DNA from: Pyrenula massariospora
Lineage: Eukaryota; Ascomycota; Eurotiomycetes; Pyrenulales; Pyrenulaceae
Reading direction: 5' to 3'
DNA length: 64,000 nucleotides
Assembly (NCBI GenBank): GCA_021030905.1
Contig: JAGFMI010000006.1
Coordinates: 1,240,001-1,304,000 of the forward strand
Of this stretch, positions 44,151 through 55,049 are shown one piece after another; position 1 is the stretch's first letter, and every line of letters starts with the position of its first letter. A program made the position numbers and the translations under genes. A model generated the notes under the pieces. The model ran no database searches. It was not told the origin of the DNA and worked only from the letters and a program-made list of their open reading frames with translations.

Positions 44151-46019
44151 ATGGCACAGGACATACCTCGAAATGAGAGCCAGCTCATGACCAGTCTCTC
44201 GCCGACGTCATACGACGGTAGCCATCTCTCCTGGATAGACTTCCGGGGCAAATTATTGACCGCCCATCACATACGTGTACTAGATAGCCCACCAAAGGAC
44301 CGCATCCCTCAGGCATTTTGGGGTGCGATTCATGACGAAAATTCTATTTTCACAGGGTTTGAGAAACAGAGAGCAGCGTTCCAAGAGCGATCCTCGAACG
44401 GAAAAGGTTTCGGCCCGTCTCCGATATTCCCTCCGGACTTGCTGCCTCCCATAGACAAGGATGGGCACCTTTCTCGTTGCATGATCCCTCGCTTCAGCCG
44501 GGATGGTCTTCCTAAATGCTCCAGTGGGGAGGGAGGCTCTTCTTATGAGCTCTCTCCACCACGGCCGTCTTTAGCATGTGGCTTCGACCGCGAGGCTTTT
44601 CATTCCGAAGAAATGACAGCACTTCCAAAATGGATGACAGTCTCAGGGACCAAAGTTTCTTATAAGTCAGGCCAAATAGCTCCTGGCGCAAGCGTTTTGT
44701 GTCCTTTCCTTACGTTCGAGCGGACATACGGCTCCGAAGAGGAGCACCTTGAGGCAGCTATCAACCAGTGCGCGATAAATGGAGCTTGGTCAACGAGGGC
44801 GTTTCAAGTGCTGCACGAAAGACAGAACATCAAAAACACTACTCCGGACTTTGCGGCGGCATTCAGCTGTATCATCGATCACCACTTAGCCGTATTGAAT
44901 TATCATTGGATAGATTCCAACAACATCTATTGCATGGCTCCGGTATGCAAATTTGACTTTCAAGACGATGGTCATTTCAAATTTTTTCTCCGCTGGATAA
45001 AAGCCATCGAAAACTGGGCAATTAGATTCCAGCTTCCAGGGGTCAGGGGAAGTTTACGAAAGGCGGCACAGTTGGTACCAACTCCGCCTATCACACCTAT
45101 ACCTTCCTTCATCACATCACCACAAGGCACAGACGCGTCTACCAGCAACGAGAAGTTGATCAAGGCTCTGAAAACCAGCTTTGAAGTCGTCCCTTGGCGT
45201 GTGGGTGATGATATATCGACCCCAATCAGCGGCAATTTTGGGACACACAGCTGGGACACGTCCGTGTCCGTCGGAGAAGAGCCTAAATCTGTCGACTGTC
45301 TTCCGATCGTATGCATGAGCATGCCGCCGACACCACCCACTTGTCTACCTCATAAATCCATTAACCTAAATCACCACAAAGCTTCAATAGGAGATCGTCG
45401 ATCTTTATCAAGAGCCTGTCGACCCCCCAGTCTTGACCAGGCGCTCTCTAGAAGTGATTTACGGGGTCTCGGTATTCGCCTGAAGGAAGTGCCGAACGAC
45501 TTGTGTAGGCCTGATACAACTCCGCAAAGTGATCCAGCAATCCTTAACCTACGGGACCAACTTCAGGAGCTTCAGAGCCAAGTGAACGTCTCGAACGTGT
45601 CACTGAAGAACGAAATCTCCAGTATCAGGGATACATTAATGTGCATCCTTCGGAAAGAGGCAATAAAAGCAAGGAGCCCTGAAATCGCAGACGAAATCGG
45701 ACCTGCGTGGCATCTTCCTAGGCCGGTTCAAAGCAACCCTTCGATCGAGAGTAGTAGCGTGACAATCGAGATTGTCAATACCAGTCCGACTTCGTCGGGT
45801 TTCCCACAAGAGGCTCAACCAGCCGCTGATCAAAAGTCTGTGGAGGATAGAGGCACAACACGTGCTACAGATGCCGTGGCGATGATAGCGAAACGCATAG
45901 GCGTCGAGGCAATCTCTTCGGGAATTTCGATGAAAAGGCTACTGGCGGTCTTACTGATGGACCTCTGCGCCAGGGCATTGTGGAAACTTCTTCTCATGCT
46001 GACGCAGAACACTCGCTGA
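44151..46019 (+). CDS. Large PD-(D/E)XK-like fungal protein
   Basis: A single exon of 622 residues. The family-like core spans about 150-310: MTVSGTKVSYKSG, a strand CPFLTFERTY (about 184-193), a helix HLEAAINQCAINGAWSTRAF, then FSCIIDHHLAVLNYHWID (about 238) and YCMAPVCKFDFQDDGHFKF with FLRWIKAIENWA. These blocks match in order the genes at 41658 and 5954. The strand keeps E but has T where a catalytic K is expected, so activity is doubtful. After it come a Ser/Thr/Pro-rich linker, a predicted coiled coil (LRDQLQELQSQVNVSNVSLK) and a hydrophobic C-terminal segment (LLAVLLMDLCARALWKLLLM) that could anchor in a membrane. Role unknown. Confidence 0.68.
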   Translation: MAQDIPRNESQLMTSLSPTSYDGSHLSWIDFRGKLLTAHHIRVLDSPPKDRIPQAFWGAIHDENSIFTGFEKQRAAFQERSSNGKGFGPSPIFPPDLLPPIDKDGHLSRCMIPRFSRDGLPKCSSGEGGSSYELSPPRPSLACGFDREAFHSEEMTALPKWMTVSGTKVSYKSGQIAPGASVLCPFLTFERTYGSEEEHLEAAINQCAINGAWSTRAFQVLHERQNIKNTTPDFAAAFSCIIDHHLAVLNYHWIDSNNIYCMAPVCKFDFQDDGHFKFFLRWIKAIENWAIRFQLPGVRGSLRKAAQLVPTPPITPIPSFITSPQGTDASTSNEKLIKALKTSFEVVPWRVGDDISTPISGNFGTHSWDTSVSVGEEPKSVDCLPIVCMSMPPTPPTCLPHKSINLNHHKASIGDRRSLSRACRPPSLDQALSRSDLRGLGIRLKEVPNDLCRPDTTPQSDPAILNLRDQLQELQSQVNVSNVSLKNEISSIRDTLMCILRKEAIKARSPEIADEIGPAWHLPRPVQSNPSIESSSVTIEIVNTSPTSSGFPQEAQPAADQKSVEDRGTTRATDAVAMIAKRIGVEAISSGISMKRLLAVLLMDLCARALWKLLLMLTQNTR

Positions 46020-47876
46020 ACTTCGTGCGGCCTTCAAAATACAATCTTGTCAATGACGTCAAGTAGACTATTCCCTCGTAAAAATTGAAAAAATGCCTAC
46101 TTGAGCAAAAATGTGGTTGCAGCAGAGATAAGGCAAGACTGCCACTCCGCATTTGGCTCTGTGAGAACAGCGGCCAACGTCCACGGCCCGAACCTTGGTG
46201 TCAACCGCGGAGTCAGCCTGGAGCAATACCTTAATGATGGCGTGCAGCGGGGAAGCGGCTGGAGTCCCGCCGAAACACTCTGCATGCGCCCTCCAACTAA
46301 GACACGTCCCACCGATTCGAGCTGGCCTTATGCAAATCAACGGTCCAGCATCCCAAGGACAACGACTTTGAGCAATTTTGATATCCACACCGGCATGCTG
46401 TCTACTCTCAATGTTGCATTTACAACACTTTCGTCCAGATTACCAGGTACGGTTATATTCCGCTGGAGCTCGTCCGAGTCGCAAATGTCTCGACTCGGCT
46501 TTTTTCATATCCCTGTCAACATCTACATCGCATGGAGTTACGATCTAGGAAAGGTTCACGACTAATGGAGGGGCTAGATTAGATCTGACAACCCCGGACT
46601 TCGTTCAGCCGTCTCCGTCTATCAGCTCGTTGTGGAGAAGTAAACCTTCTACGGATGCCCATCTCGGAATGGCCTGCAGGACGCCTTACCTTAGCAAGGA
46701 GCAACGTCAACGGACACCGGGTCAGTCTCCCAGAAACCTGAATCGGGATCACATTGCTGAACTGACACAATTGGTCACGCCAAGGTCAAAAAATCTCTAC
46801 GTGGGGCCGCTCCGCTCCGCCGTGAACAAATCAATGGAGCCTGTAACCGAGCCGCTATAGCTGCCCATGGAGACGTTATTTCTTGAGGATCCCACGAGAG
46901 CTTTTGAGCTGTAGGTGTTTCGTCATGACTACTGCGCAGAGTCCATCTACAATCTTGGCTAAACAGCAACTCGCAAATTTCTTTATCTTGAGGATGCAAT
47001 ATTTGCAAGGGTCTACCAGCGTTTATAATCGAGAGAAACGAGACAACTGATATTCAGGGTTTTAGATACCGTAATCGTCGGCACAGAATCAACCGCCGGC
47101 GTTTTATGAAACATCCGACCGTTATGGCGAGTCGTGCCCATTTTGTTCGGAACCTCCCCGAGACCGCGTTAAGGCCCCATTTTGCCACAATCTGCGGCAA
47201 AAATGACAGGGAGCACCAACAGTCTGCAACAATGCTATGTTGAAGCTTTCACACCTCTCAAGACATGGGAATTTAGCTTCTGTGATCTGTCAAACGCTCC
47301 ATCAATGGCCATTACTTCCTGCAACTATCCTGGTCATACTTCAAGTGGATGCGATGGACCTGGATAAGCCCGCGCTATTTCCTGCAAGTGGCAAATTTTT
47401 GCTGTCTTCGCAAAAATTTCCATCAGCAGCGGATGCTGTTCTCATCTTCTATAAAGTCTTACTGTTGCCCCCCCCCAGTGTTAGGACTAAATGGCTTCGA
47501 TGAAGCAAAAGTGTCGAGTCTCTGTTCCCTTCTCTTGACTGTTATTGACCATTTGGATCATCGCTCCTGCATTATAACTACCTACATACGTAAGTAACAC
47601 TCTCAAAAGGTGTGTATCCGCGCCAGGTCAAGAAATGGCGAAACCTGCGGAGCAAAAGTGAGAATGACCCCAATATCTCAAATCTCATAACTAAGAACCA
47701 GCAGCTCAAACCACACAAAAAATAAAGAACACCGTTGTTCTCAATCTAGAGACCCATTTCTCCACCAAGCCTCGCCTAATCGCCCTACCAATACCGAACC
47801 TCTTATCCGAATACCTACCCGCGAACCCATCTGGTATACATTCCAGCTACTCCAAGGGCGCTCTCCCGCCTCAACT
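46020..47876. other. Intergenic, nothing recognised
   Basis: Open frames here (for example 46101-46565) lack an ATG start or family resemblance. Some of this may be 3-prime sequence of the preceding gene. Confidence 0.4.
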
Positions 47877-48221
47877 ATGTCAACAAAGCCAAGCCCCAAT
47901 TTTGAGGTCTCTTCAACCAACAGAGTCCCACCGGTCGTCCGTTCTACTCATGACAGCTACCTCCGCGACGTTGGAACATGGACTTCGATGGATGCCCAAG
48001 AAGTGCGAAATCAGCATCCACTTGTGCTTTGTCCATACCATAAGTCGATATTGCACAGCCTCAGCACCCTCCACCGCGGTCCACAAGGCATCAACCCTTT
48101 CAATCGCTTCCTTGCTCAGTCTACTTTCAAGCTCCTTCGCCACCTCGATGATGAAATCGTCTTGTCCTCTCTTGAGGACTGCTCTTGTTGTTCGCGCAAG
48201 GACAAAACAAGGAAGCGTTAA
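47877..48221 (+). CDS. Hypothetical small protein
   Basis: From a clean ATG the frame encodes 114 residues (MSTKPSPNFEVSSTNRVPP...), with a cysteine-rich end (DCSCCSRKDKTRKR). No family is recognised, and the composition is only weakly coding-like. It could be a lineage-specific gene or chance. Confidence 0.3.
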   Translation: MSTKPSPNFEVSSTNRVPPVVRSTHDSYLRDVGTWTSMDAQEVRNQHPLVLCPYHKSILHSLSTLHRGPQGINPFNRFLAQSTFKLLRHLDDEIVLSSLEDCSCCSRKDKTRKR

Positions 48222-48524
48222 GTCATTGTCATCCTGTCTAGTTACTACATATATTTAGAGCCTCTTAGCTAGGCCGCTCAACATCTCAAAGTCAATATGT
48301 CTAGACGCGTTGGGGAGGCTATATTTTAGAGAATGCGGCTGGAATGTTACACTTTTCGCCTGTGGTTACAATTTGGAAATGTTTAGGTGCTTTGGACACT
48401 TCTTGCCCTTAGATATCCGTACAGTCTTCTCGTTCTCTCATAAAAACTTCTCTTAGATCAAAAAACTTCATTTTGAAATCGTATCTTAAATTTTGTAGCA
48501 CAGTAAGTAAAACCAATCTTCTTA

Positions 48525-48629
48525 TCTCTCCCTTTCTCCCCCTCTCTTTTCCTCTCTCTTCCTCCCTCTCCCTTCCTCCCTCTCCTTCCCTCTCCCCCCC
48601 TCCCTCTCCCTCTCTCTTCCTCCCTCTCC
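48525..48629 (+). repeat. 105-base pure pyrimidine tract
   Basis: An uninterrupted run of C and T (CTCTC, CCCTC and CTTCC words) on the plus strand. Such tracts can form triplex (H-DNA) structures and mutate by slippage. The frames crossing it, rich in Ser, Pro and Leu, are by-products of the repeat. Confidence 0.85.
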
Positions 48630-49477
48630 GCTATAGCAATTCGGATATACTTTACTGCATCAACAAAGCAACTCATACCCCCCCAAAACAGACAAATCTA
48701 ATCACCCCCGAACACACCCTAAGAAAATACAGACCAGCCCTAACCACAAGAGCAACTTCCCTACACTCCCACCTTGCCGCCCAACACAGAGGAAAATCGC
48801 GGCCAAAGGACCCCGGCGTCCGCTAGCACAGTGCTTGGCCGAACGAATCAACCATCATAACCTTTCTAGCTAATGACATGGATGTCGATGAACATCGTCG
48901 GGTAACCTGTAGATACAGCCGCTGTTATTGCTGTCCGCTACGTCGTGGAATTTTGGCGCCACATAGGAATGTTGATAGGCGGGCACATACCTGTATAAGA
49001 TAGGGAATGCACAACGGCTACCCCTATACCTACCTACCTGCGGTACTGTACTTCTTCTTTCCATTCAGCCGATGGAGCTCAGGACCATCTCGGAAAAGGG
49101 GGTTTCAAAGCGAAAATGAGGGCAGAAGCTATTGGCAACGGATCTCCCACAATGACTCCTTCCACTGCTCGGACTTGTGAATCACAGCGGGAATTGTAGT
49201 GTTAATCCGCATTCTGCCATAAGATCTGGTGGCGGTTAATCAGCACTGATTGACCAGCGTGAATTAGCATAGATGCCTGGGGAATCAGGCCTTGGGTCGC
49301 TGCTGCTGGGGCGTTTGTGTTGATAGCACGGGGTAGTGGAGCGGAAAGCGAAAGCGTTGAGCCTCTTCTAATACTTTTGCAAAAACGCAAAGCTGTTACA
49401 AAATTATCTATAAGCTAACCTTTTCACCGAGGAGTAAATTTATTCAAAGCTTATTCAAGTCTCTATGGATATAAAGC

Positions 49478-50689
49478 TTAGTATTCTGCCATTAAACAGC
49501 ATCTGGCACGAGCAGACGTGCTCATCGCGCAGGAAGAGATGCCAGTTTTCTCCGGCGTGAACGAAATGTTCCGTTGGGGAGGGCTATATTCCGGTTTGAA
49601 GAATTCGTGCAGAGCTCGATCTGCATTCCAGTCTGATCTCTTTTGAGATTTATTATGGCCAAGAACAAAATGTGCACCTTGTAGAGTGTCAATTCCTGTT
49701 TCAGCATTGCCAAAATCCCGCCAGGAATGTATTTGAAGGGCTAGAGATCCATCACTCTGCCACTGTAGCTCAATTTGAATGTCTGTCATGCAATATCTAC
49801 ACTTGAGCAATTGAAAACATCTTGGTATGCTGATAGTGGACTTTGTTTGCTGTTCGACGTGTTGTTGTTCGCCGCCTAGATGGCTTAATACGCATTCGGC
49901 TATTTTCGGCATGCTTGTACGAGTATGAAAGCAGGCAGATTCCCACAGACAAGATATCTGAGAATGAAGATCCGAGCCTAAATTGACTTTGATTGCCACT
50001 GTAGTCCAGAGCATCAATGAATTCTCAACGATTCGTGGTAGGAATGATTTATATGACTTGATCACGAAGCCATGGTTAGCGACGATATCGTTTGCCAGGC
50101 ATTCGATTGAGGGCCCGAAGCATGAGCCACGTCTAGAGGCTCGGAGGATTAGGTCCCTCTGTTCGGTTGTTAGCGATACTGGCCGGTAAAAACCATCCAA
50201 GCGTGCTGGCGCCGTGTGTTCCGCCTTTCTCTGTGTGGCAAAGCACCTTTGGCGAAGGGGACATCCCTAAGTATCTAAGAGTGAGGCGCATCGTTCCCAA
50301 TGGTATAGACGGATACAGGTTGAACAAGTAAACAAGTATGGTAGATCTTTTTCGAGTAGTTTGAGTAATTTGAGTTTCGCATGTGCGTTAAAGGTAGAAT
50401 TGCGAACTATGGCGACAAAAAAGCTTCTGTAAAATCGCTTCGACGCGAGACAAAGAGCGACGCCATTCTCAGGAGGACAGAAATCCAAAATGATCAGGAT
50501 GACTTCCGTGGGAAGTCTTTCGAGAATGCTGGACTGGCGCTGGAGGTATGGATTGCTGGTTTCGAAGAGTGTGGTTGGTGGAGACAAATGAACGGGGCTT
50601 GGGTGACATGTTTCATGGCTGGTGTTGCAGGCTAAACATCGACGTAGTGCTGCAATGAATTTTGTTAACCAGTCTCGAATCGCTGCCAT
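49478..50689 (-). pseudogene. F-box gene split by one in-frame TAG
   Basis: From the ATG at 50689 one frame runs 403 codons to 49478 with a single TAG at 50269-50267 (codon 141). The first part has an F-box (SILERLPTEVILIILDFCPP then ENGVALCLASKRFYRSF) and the fungal follow-on LLKLLEKDLPYLFTCSTCIR with LYHWER. After the TAG the frame goes on directly with GCPLRQRC and a well-formed 240-residue region containing paired cysteines (LLKCRYCMTDI) and ending LMAEY. Family-like residues on both sides show that this was one protein; an intron here would remove conserved sequence. CAG to TAG is the simplest cause. As it stands only a truncated F-box protein of 140 residues can be made. Confidence 0.7.
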
Positions 50690-51972
50690 CCGCAGTTTAT
50701 GTACCACTGTCCTGATACTGATTTCTTTGCGAAAATTCGGTGCGTTGCAGACACCTTCTAATAAACAAATTATAGAGCGAGCTTGGTCAGTGGAAGTGGT
50801 TGTGCTGCTGTAGAAGCTATTCGATTACTAAGTCGGGCCGGGCGGCTGTGTCTTAAGCCTGTCAGAGGAAGATGCAGTCCGTAGATAGTCCGCTCCGATA
50901 CCGCCAAACTTAGGTATTTCCATGGGACCTTCCATTTGGTGGGTCTGGACAAGGTTTTGATTAGTCCGTTCTCTGCGGCTTAATTCTCTAGCATACAATA
51001 CATCTCCATGGAGCCTTGCGCCAAGCTTATCCTCCTTGTCTTATCCCCATAGGTCGCCTCATCGCCCTCCACCTCTACTCCCACAGTGAACCCTCCTTTT
51101 AGAGTCCCAACGCATCCTCCTTCCGTCCCCAACGCTAGCCCGGCGACAGCCCAGAATAGGAATCCCTGTAATCTGAATGATAACTCATAAGTTTCTATTT
51201 AAAATTGATACATCTCACACTGGGAGATTGTCGACAAGATTTTCGGGGGGTTATGAGGATCGGGCAGATGCTGGCGGATTCGCCGCTGGAGACCGCCAAG
51301 GTAGCGAGGGACGGAGCAAGGGTACCCAAAAGTAGCGTTAGAGACACACTTTTCGGCGGTCACTCCTGCAATTCTCGTTTCATCGATAAACGCCGCATCT
51401 TCTTGGCCTCTTCGTAGCTCTACAGCCCCATATCCTCATGTCGCCTGGTAATTTTCCCACTTAAACCTTATCGATTATTGTCACCTCTCGCATGTTACCC
51501 CTGTCATTATTGGGGAGTCAAATTTCGGATGATCGACTCGCATAAGTTTGGGAGATCCGGTCCAGATCGCTGATCTAGAAACGCGTCGTCGGACAGAGTC
51601 TGCACATGTGCAGACTCGGTGAGAGGTTTTGCGAGCCTGTGAAATCGTCCTCGTGTACTTGTTCCATAAAGTCTATTGAAATGGTACTAATAAGCGATTT
51701 GCTTATGAGTGTTAGAAGAGATACTAACTTAGGGTAATTTCCGCTAAGCCGATATAGAATAATCACCTGACTTCGCGATTGACTGGCGAACGCGTCAACG
51801 CGTTGTTCCGCGCACAAGCTACTGCCAAGACCACAGGACATCAACCTTGTTCATGACATTTTGACTGAGCTGCTCCGGCTGAGTGCCTATCCAACGACCT
51901 CAATTTGTGCTCTGGTCAAGCGTACAATCTATCATACTTTGAAATTGTCAACATCGCAGTTTGACGTCTCCG
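50690..51972. other. Intergenic, nothing recognised
   Basis: No coding signal. Promoter of the CENP-X gene at the end, with the Ser/Ala-rich frame starting at 51973. Confidence 0.45.
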
Positions 51973-52539
51973 ATGGCTCCCTCTGCCTCAGCTAACGCGC
52001 CGAAGCGAAAACGACCGCCTTTCTCCCCTCCAAGACCCAAAACCACTCCAAAAGCCAGCAAAGCCAAAGGCAGTCTTTCAAAGTCTACGACCTCTGCCAA
52101 GCGTCGTGGTCGACCTTCCGGCTCCTTAAACAAGGCCCGGAAGTCTACAACCCCGTCTCGCGGATCTGCTTCTGCTTCAGTCTCCGTCCGCTCCTCTTCT
52201 CAGTCTCCCTCTCCGTCTGCAACTTCGGAACCAGATTTTATCCTCGCCGAAGTCACTCATGAGGATGCCGATTCCGCGCCACCGATTTCCCATGACCTAA
52301 TTCAACGTATCATGCACCAAGCATTTCGAGAGCCGGAGAAAACCACGATGAGCATTGCAGCTAAGGCTGTTATAGGAAAATATGTGGAGATCTTCGTGAG
52401 AGAGACTATTGCGAGATGCGCATTTGAAAGGCAGGAGAAAGAGAAAGGAGATGGCAATGGTGATGTGGGGGGAGGTGATGGTTGGCTCGAAGTGGAGGAC
52501 TTGGAGAAATGTGCACCTCAGCTTATCCTAGACTTTTGA
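51973..52539 (+). CDS. mhf2: Centromere protein X / Mhf2 histone-fold protein
   Basis: From the ATG at 51973 the protein has 188 residues. The first 90 are basic, Ser/Pro/Lys-rich and include an AT-hook-like KRRGRPSG. The C-terminal part is the CENP-X histone fold: ISHDLIQRIMHQAFREPEKT, then AAKAVIGKYVEIFVRETIAR and the signature end WLEVEDLEKCAPQLILDF. CENP-X pairs with CENP-S; the tetramer binds DNA at centromeres and supports the FANCM/Fml1 helicase in fork repair. The long basic N-terminus is an addition compared with the roughly 80-residue animal protein and is common in filamentous fungi. No intron is needed. A Gly/Asp insertion (about residues 160-168) lies inside the loop before the last helix. 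Confidence 0.88.
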   Translation: MAPSASANAPKRKRPPFSPPRPKTTPKASKAKGSLSKSTTSAKRRGRPSGSLNKARKSTTPSRGSASASVSVRSSSQSPSPSATSEPDFILAEVTHEDADSAPPISHDLIQRIMHQAFREPEKTTMSIAAKAVIGKYVEIFVRETIARCAFERQEKEKGDGNGDVGGGDGWLEVEDLEKCAPQLILDF

Positions 52540-53302
52540 TGAAAACATCGATCAAGAAAACGATATCTGAAGATCATCAAACTTGACGGATGCGCCAAAA
52601 GATGCGTCTACGCGGCAGCTGCTCCAACAGCCCGACTACCAAGAATTCTTATTGCGCTCGACGAGCAACGCACTTCACTGCGCCTTGAAGAATTCCTGAA
52701 CTGACTGCTACTCAAGTACCAGGCTCTAAATGGAACTGAAAATGCGACAGTTATAGAACGTTGTAAATATCTGTGCCATGCCTACAGATGTACAATGGTG
52801 AGTTTCTCATCTGCCCATATTACACATATCTAATATGAACTGATCAATTTTCAGCAGCTGCCGGTGGTGCCTCTCCAAAATATGGTAAAGTGGACAATAA
52901 CAAAGGCGGTGAATGTTCCGTGGCATCGACTTGGCTCTAGTTTTGGCAATGACATGACTAGTAATCGAGTGTCAGGCGCGAAGTTCTTCGTGGCTGTGCG
53001 TTCAACACGGGTTCCTGCTTCTTCGGCTTCGGGTCTCCGCGCAACACCATAACACCGTTGGCCTTATTTCATTGTACACATCCAACCTCGATCAAGCTCC
53101 TGGAAGAGAAAGATGTACTCTAGCAACTCGAGAACTTCGGCGACGCGGCGGCGGCACTGGTCTAAGCATTTGTTTAAAAGCAGACGACATGATTTTTTAC
53201 TTAGTATGCGATTAGATTCTACCTTCATCGCCTTTGAGTAAATTTTAATCTTTTACTTTCCTGTTACTTAATTCACAAGGAACATCCTTCTTCAACGGCG
53301 CT
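52540..53302. other. Intergenic
   Basis: No gene supported. An AT-rich leader precedes 53303. Confidence 0.45.
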
Positions 53303-53770
53303 ATGATATCTGACTATATCTCTTTCCTTGCGACCACAATTACTTTATTTTCACTCGTCCAAGCCCTTCCTCTCCTTCCACGAGCTACTAAGGTGAATTC
53401 ATCAATTCTTGACACAGCCATCGATACTGTAATTATCGCACCCTTTACTGAGATCTGCCAAAAAGATCATGAGTTTGCCAGCTTCGACCTTGTGAAACTC
53501 GACCTAGAGTGTGCCGCTGTGGACGGGGGGCCAGTCAGAGAAGACCCAAAGCAGTACAAACCATATTCATCCTTTTTTGGCTCCACCTTCACGGTGACTA
53601 CGAAGACTTCGACGATGGTATATGGATCGTCGACGGCCACAGTGCCGTTGTTGGGCGCCACAACGACTGTAGTTGTTGATCCGCACAATCCACCGCCGAT
53701 TCGGGTTTGCAAATGTGAAATGAACGAGCGTCATGATGGTGTCAAGCCACCTGTCAGTACGCGAATATGA
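53303..53770 (+). CDS. Secreted hypothetical protein
   Basis: A single exon of 155 residues. Residues 1-22 are a signal peptide (MISDYISFLATTITLFSLVQ-A), followed by a possible pro-segment LPLLPRA. The mature part has few cysteines (EICQ, LECA, RVCKCEM) and a Thr/Val-rich centre (STFTVTTKTSTMVYGSSTAT) that could be O-glycosylated. No domain is recognised. Start context is good. The C-terminus has no GPI or membrane anchor, so it is probably soluble or wall-associated. Confidence 0.6.
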   Translation: MISDYISFLATTITLFSLVQALPLLPRATKVNSSILDTAIDTVIIAPFTEICQKDHEFASFDLVKLDLECAAVDGGPVREDPKQYKPYSSFFGSTFTVTTKTSTMVYGSSTATVPLLGATTTVVVDPHNPPPIRVCKCEMNERHDGVKPPVSTRI

Positions 53771-55049
53771 GTCGGTTGAAGCGGAAGTGAGACTCGTTAT
53801 CTTTCGACGTTGAGTTGGCATTTCCAATCTAAAACAGGATGCGTGTAGACCAAGTATGTTGCATTTGGCACGAGTAATTACCTTTGTCTTTGTAAATCCG
53901 TTCCCGGCTTCTAATCGTACCAAAAGCTCTTTTGAAAATCACATCGGTCAACTTGGCCATGGGTAATAAACCTCCGAGAAGATTCGCTGAGCCGCTACAA
54001 CAACACTTAAAAACAGGTTCGGCATGTCTGGGTAGTAAGGTGGGCACCTTAAGGGTCATCCCATCGGAAAAATGATAAACTAATACCGGCAAACTGTTTT
54101 CTGCCGCGCCCCATCAAACTTTTCGCCGTTTCCGACGATGTAACGGCGAATCTCGCTTTCAGCGGCTTGTCAAATATCTTGTGTATTATTCTCTCGGCGT
54201 TCTTCAGGATCCGTGCTGGGGCAGCAAGGTTTGCGGTGCTGCGGCTACGGCAAGGCTGCCAAGCATCAATGATCGGCGGCTGGGATTGGTCATGGTGCGG
54301 GTTCTTAGCGGCATCCTGCGACAAGACGTGCGACGGTACTCAAACCGGGGGCTGCTTCATCATTGTCGCAACATCCTGCATTTCGATGAAGTCTCCTGGC
54401 TATCAGAGAACCGGAAAGACGAGGTCCACTCGATTGACAGCCTAGAAGCGCTATTCATAGAGGTTTGCAAGTGATCGGAAAAGATGTCCCATTGTCAACC
54501 AGGCGGTGCTGAAGACCATAGAGTCAAGACCGGTCCTCATGAACTCTACAGCATCCGTGTGCTGCGACAAAAACCGTTATGCGGCATCGCCGAAGCCCAG
54601 GTCTCGTTTTAATGACATAGCGCCACCAGTCCTTTAACGATCTCTGGCAAATTGGTCAAGTGCCATCTAGAGGCTGAAGCAACCCTTGTCACACTGGAAG
54701 ATCTCCTTTCCGGCCCAGGCTCCCTGGAACATGTTCCAAAAATGATCCGGATCCGGGACGTTATTTATGCTATGGCCTTCCCCTTCGCCGTTGACACCCA
54801 CCCATCAAAATTTGCTCATCCTCTTTTTTACTCTTGCCGTTTCCCTTTCCTACCTCTGCTTCTATACACGTGCATTCATTCACTCTTTACCAAGACCCCA
54901 AACCCTTCCCTTCATTTGGAACAGGTGCTCGGCCAGACCGCACGCAGACCTTTCAACGAACAGCGCTAGACGCATAGTATAATCCTATTGCCAAAGAAAA
55001 AGATCTCGACACCTCGAATTTCAAAATCCATCCAAAAACATCATCCAAA
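53771..55049. other. Intergenic, nothing certain
   Basis: Overlapping frames on both strands at 54049-54474 are uninterpretable. The last 300 bases are pyrimidine-rich promoter sequence of the cupredoxin gene. Confidence 0.4.

Noticed and set aside
46101-46565. 154-codon plus frame
   Set aside because: Begins at TTG, has no ATG near its start and no family resemblance.
48473-48826. 117-codon plus frame over the pyrimidine tract
   Set aside because: Its Ser/Pro/Leu content is a by-product of the CT repeat.
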